A stretch of DNA of 64,000 nt from Salinimicrobium flavum (GTDB lineage Bacteria; Bacteroidota; Bacteroidia; Flavobacteriales; Flavobacteriaceae), in the NCBI RefSeq assembly GCF_042684505.1, contig NZ_JBHULT010000010.1:310001-374000 (forward strand), in the 5' to 3' direction. Position 1 is the first letter of the stretch. Each line of letters starts with the position of its first letter. The notes beneath the pieces are model-generated. The model made no database searches. It was not told the origin of the DNA and saw only the letters and a list, made by a program, of their open reading frames with translations. Both the position numbers and the translations under genes were made by a program. This document shows, piece after piece, positions 51,021 through 58,530 of the stretch.

Positions 51021-51446
51021 ATGAAACCACTTCTTTTATTAGCCGCCTTTTTCCTATATGGTAATATATATTCCCAGGATACTATTCCTTCCGGTATTGA
51101 TCAATTACAGCAACAAAAGCAAGCAAATGCAGTTTATAACCCTCAAGCACCCGCTGTTTACCTCCTTGAAAAAAGTGAATTTACTTTCACGCCGGAAACT
51201 AACAGGATTCATATCAGAAAGAAACAGGAAGACGGCGAGATCGATTTTGGGGACCTGCGCCAAACAACAGACGACGGGCTTTATATTATGACCTCCACCC
51301 TCAGTGAAGATGTTTCCTTCGGAAGATTTGACTCTATAGGAAACTTCAGGACCCTGAGGTATGACCAGGCAAATGACACTGTTATTGAGGAAAGGTATCT
51401 TATTCAAAAGAATGATCTTCAGGAAAAACCTGATAGATCCAACTAG
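51021..51446 (+). CDS. Small secreted protein of unknown function
   Basis: A 141-residue protein with a signal peptide (MKPLLLLAAFFLYGNIYSQ, cleavage before QDT or near it). The mature part is polar, with TDDGLYIMTSTLSEDVSFGRFDSIGN strongly resembling short beta-strands of surface or periplasmic proteins. No domain assigned. It stands alone between ychF (divergent) and nhaA and is closed by a terminator. Confidence 0.65.
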   Translation: MKPLLLLAAFFLYGNIYSQDTIPSGIDQLQQQKQANAVYNPQAPAVYLLEKSEFTFTPETNRIHIRKKQEDGEIDFGDLRQTTDDGLYIMTSTLSEDVSFGRFDSIGNFRTLRYDQANDTVIEERYLIQKNDLQEKPDRSN

Positions 51447-51454
51447 ATCTTCAG

Positions 51455-51485
51455 AGGCTTTTGACGGGATCAAAAGCCTTTTTAA
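51455..51485 (+). terminator. Rho-independent terminator
   Basis: AGGCTTTTGA (51455-51464), CGGGA loop and TCAAAAGCCT (51470-51479) followed by five Ts. Confidence 0.9.
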
Positions 51486-51713
51486 TTTCATTTTTATCCT
51501 CCATCATGAGCCTGTGACCTCATTAAAATCCTACCATTTAAGAATAATTTCTTTTTTCATTCTCCAATATTAGGTTTAAAATAAAAAACCTCAATTTCAG
51601 GATATTGTTTCTTTGCATGATCCCTGTCATATTTTGTATTTAACATCTTCTATAATTTCACTGCAGGTAAAAAGACCTTCCAATACCATTTTGTAACATA
51701 AAGCCTGCACATC

Positions 51714-53105
51714 ATGAAAAAAACGCACCTTGATGTTTATCTGCTGCTACCCATCAAGAATTTTATAGAGAAACAAACGTCTGTAGGATTACTTTTAATT
51801 TTTTCTGCAATCCTGGCGGTTATTTTTGCCAATTCCCCTTTAAGTGAGACCTATTTTTCTTTTTGGGAACAGCATCTGTATATAGGGTTGAATGATCTGG
51901 TCATAGAAAAAAGCCTGTTACATTGGATCAATGACGGACTAATGTCCATTTTCTTTTTCATGGTAGGGCTTGAACTTAAAAGGGAGATCATGCATGGTCA
52001 CCTTGCTAGTGTTAGGGGCGCGGTATTACCCATAGCGGCTGCGGTGGGCGGAATGGTGTTTCCTGCCCTTATTTACTTTTTTTTTAATTCCGGTACAGAA
52101 GCTATATCAGGATGGGGGATCCCTATGGCTACAGATATTGCCTTTGCCCTAGGAATACTATACCTGCTGGGAGATAGGGTCCCACTTTCACTTAAAGTCT
52201 TTTTAACTGCCATTGCAATAGTTGATGACCTTGGAGCTGTATTGGTGATCGCCTTTTTTTATACTGCAGAACTTTCCATTGAAAATCTGGCAATTGGGGC
52301 GTTCTTTCTGTTGATCCTGTTATCTGCAAATCATATAGGAATAAGAAATACCTGGTTCTATGCAATTATGGGTATAGGAGGTTTATGGATGGCTATCATG
52401 TTATCCGGGGTTCACGCTACTATAGCTGCTGTTCTTGCTGCCTTTACCATTCCTACCGGAAAAAAGATCGACACTCCCGTCTTCCTGAGAAAAGTCAGGT
52501 GGCTTTCTGCCGACATTAAAAGAAAAACCAGGCACATCAAGGAATCGGGGGAAGAAGAGCATGATAATGTAACCAATACTATTGAAAAATTTGCCTCCCT
52601 GGCACAGGATGCCACTCCCCCGCTGCAACGTCTTGAACATGCCCTCTACCCAGTGGTAAGTTTTGTGATCCTCCCCCTATTTGCTTTTGCAAATGCAGGA
52701 GTACGACTCGATTTTACTTCTCCGGAAGCCCTTTTGAGCCCTGTCCTTATAGGAGTGGTTCTAGGACTTATAGTAGGAAAATTTATAGGTATTGTGCTTT
52801 TTACCCGTCTTATGGTCTTTTTTAAACTTTCGGAACTCCCAAAAAAGGTACAATGGAAACATATTTACGGAATAGGGTTTTTAGGAGCTATAGGTTTTAC
52901 CATGTCCCTGTTCATTACTGAACTGGCTTTTGTAAATGAGATTTATGCTGCCCAGGCAAAGACGGGGATCCTTCTGGCTTCCGTCCTGGCAGGGATCATT
53001 GGGTTCTTTTATCTCAAGACCACCGGTATTGAAAAACGAAAAAGGGTAAAACGGCCTCATAAGGAACCCCAAACCTCAGGTAAGCTTGAGCCTGAGCTAA
53101 AGTAA
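51714..53105 (+). CDS. nhaA: Na+/H+ antiporter NhaA
   Basis: A 463-residue antiporter with about twelve membrane helices. The paired Asp of the ion site are in AIAIVDDLGAVLVIAFFYT, and the FFFMVGLELKREIMHGHL, GIPMATDIAFALG and FAFANAGVR segments are diagnostic of NhaA. A hydrophilic insertion of about 45 residues (RKTRHIKESGEEEHDNVTN) before the second half is longer than in the E. coli protein. It exports Na+ in exchange for H+, fitting a marine or salty habitat. Its own transcript ends at 53113-53135. Confidence 0.95.
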   Translation: MKKTHLDVYLLLPIKNFIEKQTSVGLLLIFSAILAVIFANSPLSETYFSFWEQHLYIGLNDLVIEKSLLHWINDGLMSIFFFMVGLELKREIMHGHLASVRGAVLPIAAAVGGMVFPALIYFFFNSGTEAISGWGIPMATDIAFALGILYLLGDRVPLSLKVFLTAIAIVDDLGAVLVIAFFYTAELSIENLAIGAFFLLILLSANHIGIRNTWFYAIMGIGGLWMAIMLSGVHATIAAVLAAFTIPTGKKIDTPVFLRKVRWLSADIKRKTRHIKESGEEEHDNVTNTIEKFASLAQDATPPLQRLEHALYPVVSFVILPLFAFANAGVRLDFTSPEALLSPVLIGVVLGLIVGKFIGIVLFTRLMVFFKLSELPKKVQWKHIYGIGFLGAIGFTMSLFITELAFVNEIYAAQAKTGILLASVLAGIIGFFYLKTTGIEKRKRVKRPHKEPQTSGKLEPELK

Positions 53106-53112
53106 AGTTTAT

Positions 53113-53135
53113 AACCGACCAACCCGGTCGGTTTT
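53113..53135 (+). terminator. Probable terminator after nhaA
   Basis: AACCGACC (53113-53120), AACCC loop and GGTCGGTT (53126-53133), followed by a short T-run. Confidence 0.75.
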
Positions 53136-53274
53136 CCAGTTATCTTCCGAAGGAAATAAAGGGATGTTGCACTTCCTTTTATTCCTGTATCTTCTGATAG
53201 GACCGCCTGCTGATCTTAGTCAGATTTCACGACTTTTTAACCCTGCAACGGCGGAGATACTTTTTAAATAACTG

Positions 53275-53282
53275 TACTTTTG
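53275..53282 (+). promoter_or_regulatory. Bacteroidota -7 element for pta
   Basis: TACTTTTG fits TAnnTTTG and ends 19 bp before ATG 53302. Confidence 0.55.
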
Positions 53283-53301
53283 TGGCAGATTTCAGTAAAC
53301 T

Positions 53302-55395
53302 ATGAACAAAGGACTTTATATTGCTACTCTGGAGCCCCACAGCGGGAAATCCATGATCTCCCTTGGACTCATGAGAGCCCTCCTGGGAAAGACCGTAAAA
53401 GTAGGATACTTCAGGCCCATCATTAATGATGAAGTACCCGGTAAAAGAGACAATCACGTAGATACTATTTTAAAGTATTTTGAACTGGACCTTAAATATG
53501 AGGATGCCTATGCCTATACAAGGAGTGAGGTCATTCAGAAACGAAATGAAGGCAAGTCAGGAGAGATCATTGATACCATTATCAGAAAATACAAAAAACT
53601 GGAGGATTCCTTCGATTTTGTACTGGTTGAAGGCAGTGACTTTTCCGGTGAAGGAAGTGTATTTGAGTTCGATGAGAATGTACTTATCGCCAAAAACCTT
53701 GGACTGCCTGTCATTATTGTAGCCAGCGGAATTGGTAAAACCAAAGAGGCTCTGATGGGTACCCTCCAGATGGCGTATCAAACCTTCATTAGGAAGGAAG
53801 TCCGGGTACTGGCTATGGTAAGTAATAAGATCGAATTTGATAACCTCCAAATAGCTACAAACGGTATGCGGGAATTCCTTCCCGATGATGTTGCAGTCTT
53901 TGCAATCCCGCTTATTCCAACCCTTGCAAACCCAACTTTAAAGGAGATCGTTGAAGTACTTGACGGAAAGATTCTTTTTGGGGAAGAATTCCTTGATAAC
54001 CAATCGGGAAGTTTCAATGTGGGTGCCATGCAACTGCGAAATTACTTGAAGCATCTTAAAAACGAGAGCCTGGTCATTACTCCGGGAGACCGCGCCGATA
54101 TCATTTTAGGAGCTTTGCAGGCCCATATCTCTACAAATTATCCAAGAATTTCAGGGATTATCCTTACTGGCGGTCTTATTCCGGAAGATTCCATTATTAA
54201 GCTTATTGAAGGTCTTTCTCAGGTTGTACCCATTATTTCTGTGGAAGACGGTACCTTTAACGTTACCAACCGTGTGGGAGCGATTCAATCCAATATTTAT
54301 GCTGACAGTATTCAGAAAATAGAAACTTCTGTCAATACTTTTGAGAAATATATTTCAATTGATCCTATGATCGAGAGGTTTGTGAATTTTCAACCAAAAG
54401 GAATAACTCCCCGAATGTTCCAGTACAGCCTGGTAAAAAGGGCGCAGCAGCATAAGAAGCACATTGTGCTACCGGAAGGGACAGATGATCGTATCCTCAC
54501 TGCTGCTTCGAGACTTCTGGATATGGACCTGGTAGATATTACTGTTTTGGGAGACGAGGAACTTATTCACAAGAAGATCGAGAAGCTGGCTCTCCCCATG
54601 GATTACAATAAACTGAAGATAATTAATCCTATAGCCTCTGAAAATTTTGATGACTATGTGAAGACCTTTTATGAATTAAGGAAACATAAGAATATAAATA
54701 TGGACATTGCCCGTGATCTTATGAGCGATGTCTCTTACTTCGGAACTATGATGATCCATAAAGGTCATGCAGACGGAATGGTTTCCGGGGCGGCACATAC
54801 TACCCAGCATACTATAAGGCCAGCTTTGCAGTTCATAAAGACAAAACCGGGAGTTTCGGTGGTATCATCGATCTTCTTCATGTGTCTTGAAGACAGGGTA
54901 TCTGTTTTTGGAGACTGTGCGATCAATCCCAATCCCACCGCAGAAGAGCTTGCCGAGATCTGTATCTCTTCAGCAGAGAGCAGTAAAGCCTTTGGAATTG
55001 AACCAAAGATCGCCATGCTTTCCTATTCTTCAGGAAGTTCCGGGAAAGGGGAAGATGTTGACAGGGTGCGGGAGGCCACAGAGATCGTAAAAGACAAAAG
55101 ACCCGATCTTAAAGTTGAAGGGCCTATTCAATATGACGCGGCTGTAGATCCAAGTGTAGGTCAAAGTAAACTACCGGGGTCTGAAGTTGCAGGCCAGGCA
55201 AGTGTTTTGATCTTCCCTGACCTTAATACCGGAAACAACACTTATAAGGCAGTACAGCGTGAAACCGGAGCCCTGGCCATTGGGCCTATGTTGCAGGGAC
55301 TTAACAAGCCGGTAAATGATCTTAGCCGGGGTTGTACAGTAGATGATGTTTTCAACACAGTGATCTTAACTGCTATACAAGCGCAAGGACTTTAA
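53302..55395 (+). CDS. pta: Phosphate acetyltransferase
   Basis: A 697-residue full-length Pta. The N-terminal AAA_26 domain (LEPHSGKSMISLGLMRALLG) and DRTGG domain (residues about 220-330) are followed by the catalytic PTA_PTB domain (IVLPEGTDDRILTAASRLLDM to the end), with SYSSGSSGKGEDVDRVREA and GPIQYDAAVDPSVG. It converts acetyl-CoA and phosphate to acetyl phosphate, the first step of acetate excretion or the last of acetate assimilation. It precedes ackA by 92 bp on the same strand. Confidence 0.96.
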   Translation: MNKGLYIATLEPHSGKSMISLGLMRALLGKTVKVGYFRPIINDEVPGKRDNHVDTILKYFELDLKYEDAYAYTRSEVIQKRNEGKSGEIIDTIIRKYKKLEDSFDFVLVEGSDFSGEGSVFEFDENVLIAKNLGLPVIIVASGIGKTKEALMGTLQMAYQTFIRKEVRVLAMVSNKIEFDNLQIATNGMREFLPDDVAVFAIPLIPTLANPTLKEIVEVLDGKILFGEEFLDNQSGSFNVGAMQLRNYLKHLKNESLVITPGDRADIILGALQAHISTNYPRISGIILTGGLIPEDSIIKLIEGLSQVVPIISVEDGTFNVTNRVGAIQSNIYADSIQKIETSVNTFEKYISIDPMIERFVNFQPKGITPRMFQYSLVKRAQQHKKHIVLPEGTDDRILTAASRLLDMDLVDITVLGDEELIHKKIEKLALPMDYNKLKIINPIASENFDDYVKTFYELRKHKNINMDIARDLMSDVSYFGTMMIHKGHADGMVSGAAHTTQHTIRPALQFIKTKPGVSVVSSIFFMCLEDRVSVFGDCAINPNPTAEELAEICISSAESSKAFGIEPKIAMLSYSSGSSGKGEDVDRVREATEIVKDKRPDLKVEGPIQYDAAVDPSVGQSKLPGSEVAGQASVLIFPDLNTGNNTYKAVQRETGALAIGPMLQGLNKPVNDLSRGCTVDDVFNTVILTAIQAQGL

Positions 55396-55487
55396 ATGTA
55401 TAAGGTTTGACGATTAAGGATTAAAGGAGATAAATATATGAGGGCTTTTATTCTCTAATCTCACTACTAAATACTCACTACTATAAA

Positions 55488-56675
55488 ATGAAAAATATAC
55501 TTATTATTAATTCGGGAAGTTCATCTTTAAAATTTCAGTTGATTAAAATGCCCTCAGAAGAAGTGATGGCATCAGGCCTTGTGGAAAGGATTGGGCAGGA
55601 ATCGGGGAAGGTTCACTATAAGTCTGAAAAGTTCTCCACTTCCGAAGAAATGCATGTAGAAGATCATTCTGTAGCGCTAAAGGAAGTCACCAAGTATTTA
55701 ATGCACACAGAAAATGGCGTGATCAATGATCCGGCAGATATTCCCGCAATTGGCCATCGCGTAGTTCATGGCGGTGCTTCCTTCTCAGATACTATAATTA
55801 TAAATGAGCAGGTGAAATCCAAAATTAAAGAACTGTTTTCCCTGGCGCCTTTACATAACCCTCCTAACCTGAAAGGGATCGAGGTTGCAGAAGAGATCTT
55901 TCCAAAAGCCCAACAAGTCGCGGTATTTGACACGGCTTTCCATCAAACCATCCCCTCCCGGGCAAATCGTTACGCTATTCCTAATGATTTCTTCGAAAAG
56001 GAACACATACAGGTTTACGGTTTTCACGGTACCAGTCACAAATATGTTTCTGAAAAAGCCAACGAACTGCTGGGAAAGAAGACCACCAAACTTGTTACCG
56101 TTCATTTAGGTAATGGATGCAGTATGACGGCTGTTATGGATGGGCAAAGTGTTGACCACACTCTTGGATTTGGACCAGTGAACGGGTTGATCATGGGAAC
56201 CCGCAGTGGGGATATCGACCAGTCTGTGATCTTTTATATGATCGAACAGCTGGGATATTCGGCACAGGAAGTTAGTGACCTGCTACACCATAAAAGTGGA
56301 ATGTTAGGGCTTACCGGTTACAGCGATTTACGCGATATTGAAGACCAGGCCGAAAAAGGGAACAGGGAATGCCAGCTCGCCCTTGAAATGAATGCCTACC
56401 GTATCAAAAAATATATTGGGGCTTATGCTGCTGTAATGAACGGACTGGACGCTATAGTTTTCACGGCCGGGATAGGAGAGAACAGTAATGTGATTAGAAA
56501 AATGGTATGCAATGACATGGATTTCCTTGGAGTAAGCCTAAATGAAAAGGAAAATGATATTCGATCAAAAGAGAACAGGCTTATAAGTAGTGAGAATTCA
56601 AGAGTGAAAGTTTACGTAATCCCCACCAATGAAGAACTGGAAATAGCTAAACAAACTCTTAATATGATCTCTTAA
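55488..56675 (+). CDS. ackA: Acetate kinase
   Basis: A 395-residue ASKHA-fold kinase forming acetate and ATP from acetyl phosphate. The start ILIINSGSSSLKFQLIKM holds the conserved Asn and Lys, GHRVVHGGASFSD holds the catalytic Arg, and VTVHLGNGCSM and TAGIGENSNVIRKM are nucleotide-binding parts. The length matches the family (about 400). It forms with pta the Pta-AckA pathway. A terminator follows that overlaps the end of the convergent Rrf2 gene. Confidence 0.96.
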   Translation: MKNILIINSGSSSLKFQLIKMPSEEVMASGLVERIGQESGKVHYKSEKFSTSEEMHVEDHSVALKEVTKYLMHTENGVINDPADIPAIGHRVVHGGASFSDTIIINEQVKSKIKELFSLAPLHNPPNLKGIEVAEEIFPKAQQVAVFDTAFHQTIPSRANRYAIPNDFFEKEHIQVYGFHGTSHKYVSEKANELLGKKTTKLVTVHLGNGCSMTAVMDGQSVDHTLGFGPVNGLIMGTRSGDIDQSVIFYMIEQLGYSAQEVSDLLHHKSGMLGLTGYSDLRDIEDQAEKGNRECQLALEMNAYRIKKYIGAYAAVMNGLDAIVFTAGIGENSNVIRKMVCNDMDFLGVSLNEKENDIRSKENRLISSENSRVKVYVIPTNEELEIAKQTLNMIS

Positions 56676-56701
56676 ACTCCGGTCACGAATTCAATCCTAG
56701 C

Positions 56702-56739
56702 GGGGAGTCTATACAAATAAATAGGTCTCCCCTTTTTTT
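56702..56739 (+). terminator. Terminator of ackA, overlapping the Rrf2 gene end
   Basis: GGGGAGTCTAT (56702-56712) pairs, with one bulge, to ATAGGTCTCCCC (56721-56732); seven Ts follow. The last codons and stop of the minus-strand Rrf2 gene (ends 56709) lie inside the structure. Confidence 0.8.
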
Positions 56740-57140
56740 ACCTTCTCGGCATAAGAACCAATACTGTTCTCTGCAAGCTCTTGCAGAAACCTGTTCTTAA
56801 AAGGTTGCACCGCAAAATGCACGGGGCATGGTTGCTCGGAACTGCATTTTTTAAGACCCAGAACGCAATCTTCCAGCCGGTCTACCCCATCTATACTTTT
56901 CACAACCTCGATTAAGGCGAGTTCTTTGGCTTCTGGGGTAAGGTAAAATCCACCTTTGGGTCCTTTTGAGGAGGAAAGGATATTTTCCCTGGAAAGCGTT
57001 TGCAAAAGTTTCGAAAGAAATGGAGACGGTAGTTTAATAGCTTCGGCAATCTCCCCTGCCCTTATTTTTTTGTCTTCACTGGCATAAACTGCAATGTACA
57101 GCACCGCGTTTACTGCATATTTACTGGAACTTGAGAGCAT
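56709..57140 (-). CDS. Rrf2-family regulator with Fe-S cysteines
   Basis: A 143-residue winged helix-turn-helix regulator. The DNA-binding region (SSKYAVNAVLYIAVYAS, then LPSPFLSKLLQTLSREN) is that of the Rrf2 family. Three Cys, C92, C99 and C105, have the spacing of the iron-sulfur ligands of NsrR and IscR. It therefore likely senses nitric oxide, oxygen or the cell's iron-sulfur status. It is divergent from the nos operon, with a 227-bp shared region carrying palindromes, so it is a strong candidate for its regulator. Confidence 0.9.
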   Translation of the reverse strand: MLSSSSKYAVNAVLYIAVYASEDKKIRAGEIAEAIKLPSPFLSKLLQTLSRENILSSSKGPKGGFYLTPEAKELALIEVVKSIDGVDRLEDCVLGLKKCSSEQPCPVHFAVQPFKNRFLQELAENSIGSYAEKVKKGETYLFV

Positions 57141-57167
57141 AGAAGGAAATTAAAGGTTGAATCTTTC

Positions 57168-57192
57168 GCTCCCCGGGGAGCCCATATATGGG
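57168..57192 (-). promoter_or_regulatory. Two touching palindromes in the Rrf2 gene leader
   Basis: GCTCCCCGGGGAGC (57168-57181) and CCCATATATGGG (57181-57192) are perfect palindromes sharing one base, directly downstream of the -7 element at 57196-57203. Confidence 0.6.
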
Positions 57193-57195
57193 AAC

Positions 57196-57203
57196 CAAAG
57201 ATA
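57196..57203 (-). promoter_or_regulatory. Bacteroidota -7 element for the Rrf2 gene
   Basis: Minus strand TATCTTTG fits TAnnTTTG, 55 bp upstream of the start at 57140. Confidence 0.5.
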
Positions 57204-57240
57204 AGAATTCCTGATTTTGGTCATAGTTTATCTGTATTAT

Positions 57241-57260
57241 TTAGGATTAATTTGTCCTAA
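57241..57260. promoter_or_regulatory. Candidate operator in the nos regulatory region
   Basis: TTAGGA (57241-57246) and TCCTAA (57255-57260) form an inverted repeat with an 8-bp spacer. AATAAAGTAAATGT (57259-57272) recurs with one extra A at 57318-57332. Confidence 0.45.
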
Positions 57261-57334
57261 TAAAGTAAATGTTCAAGGAAAAAATCCTATAAAATATTTT
57301 AAGACCTTTTTATCTTTAATAAAAGTAAATGTCG

Positions 57335-57342
57335 TAATTTTG
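57335..57342 (+). promoter_or_regulatory. Bacteroidota -7 element for the nos operon
   Basis: TAATTTTG fits TAnnTTTG and ends 25 bp before ATG 57368. No good -33 box is visible, which would fit an activator-dependent promoter. Confidence 0.55.
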
Positions 57343-57367
57343 CACCATAACATTAATAAACTTTATC

Positions 57368-57865
57368 ATGAAATTAACATTTAAGATCCTTTCAGCTTTA
57401 TTAATCCTTTTTGCCATAGGGTGTGGGGAAAAAGAAGAAAAGGAGCAAATTAAATTGTCAGACACCGAAGCTAAGAAAACAGTTGAAGAAGCCACAACTA
57501 CTACTGCAGAAGTAAATGATCTTGACAATAAGGGAATTGGTCCCGTAAAATCTGTTGAAGTAAGTGCCGATATTGACGCAGCTATGGCTACCAAAGGTGA
57601 AGAATTGTTCAAAAACATGTGTTCTGCCTGTCACAAAATGGATAAGAAGTTCATAGGCCCTGAACTTTCAGGAGTAACAGAGAGACGTTCTCCCGAGTGG
57701 ATCATGAATATGATCCTCAATCCGGAGCAGATGATCAAAGAAGACCCCATCGCCAAAAAATTGTTGATTGAATCTAATATGGCTGTCATGGCTAACCAAA
57801 ATCTTTCGGAAGAAGAAGCAAGAGCCATTCTTGAATATTTTAGACAATTTGACCAGCAAAACTAA
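57368..57865 (+). CDS. c-type cytochrome lipoprotein
   Basis: A 165-residue protein with a lipoprotein signal (KILSALLILFAIGCGEKEE, Cys near 19), a charged linker of about 50 residues and one haem-c domain: C85-S-A-C88-H89, then a likely Met ligand in SNMAVMANQNLSEE. It is anchored to a membrane and faces the periplasm, where it could carry electrons to NosZ. It is the first gene of the nos operon, 60 bp from the FAS1 gene. Confidence 0.88.
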   Translation: MKLTFKILSALLILFAIGCGEKEEKEQIKLSDTEAKKTVEEATTTTAEVNDLDNKGIGPVKSVEVSADIDAAMATKGEELFKNMCSACHKMDKKFIGPELSGVTERRSPEWIMNMILNPEQMIKEDPIAKKLLIESNMAVMANQNLSEEEARAILEYFRQFDQQN

Positions 57866-57924
57866 TCCCCTTCCCTATTTAACCTTCTTAATTACCGGCT
57901 AAACTATAACCAAACCCTTTAATT

Positions 57925-58518
57925 ATGACGACTAAATCAATTTTATTAGTATTTGTCCTGGGACTTTTTACCATGGCATTCACAGGCTGTAAGCAGGAAA
58001 AGTCTGCTGAAGATCCGTCAGATGATGCTGCCACCCCAGTTGCAACAGAGAATGTTTCCAACCGTGGTCAGGCTTACATTGACGATGAGAGTGAAACTCC
58101 AAATGCTCTTCGGGTTGCGATCAACTCTGAAGATCACACCACCCTGGTTGCGGCGGTAGAAGCTGCTGAAGTGCAGAATGCCCTCGTGAATGTGGGACCA
58201 TTAACAGTTTTTGCTCCAACTAATGCAGCTTTTGACAAACTGCCTGATGGCACGGTAGAAGACCTTCTGAAACCTGAAAATAAACAAAAACTGGCGTATA
58301 TCCTTAAGCACCACGTAGCCCCAAGTAATTATCCTGTTGAGATGCTTAACAAGAACATTGAGAAAGGTCGTACTCTTTACATGGCCTCGGGCGAGAACGT
58401 AGAAATTACCCGCGAGGGTGAGGACATTTTAGTAGGTGGAGCCAAAATAATAGGTACCGTAAAGGCCAGTAATGGCTGGGTACATGTTGTCGATGCAGTC
58501 ATATTACCAAAAAATTAA
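57925..58518 (+). CDS. Fasciclin (FAS1) domain lipoprotein
   Basis: A 197-residue protein with a lipoprotein signal (VLGLFTMAFTGCKQEKS) and one FAS1 domain from about 65 to the end (FAPTNAAFDKLPDGTVEDLL, LAYILKHHVAPSNYP, GWVHVVDAVILPKN). FAS1 domains mediate adhesion or protein contacts. In Bacteroidota they recur in front of nosZ, where the role is unknown. It is placed 12 bp before the nosZ start, so it is probably co-expressed with it. Confidence 0.88.
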   Translation: MTTKSILLVFVLGLFTMAFTGCKQEKSAEDPSDDAATPVATENVSNRGQAYIDDESETPNALRVAINSEDHTTLVAAVEAAEVQNALVNVGPLTVFAPTNAAFDKLPDGTVEDLLKPENKQKLAYILKHHVAPSNYPVEMLNKNIEKGRTLYMASGENVEITREGEDILVGGAKIIGTVKASNGWVHVVDAVILPKN

Positions 58519-58530
58519 ATAACAAAAACA

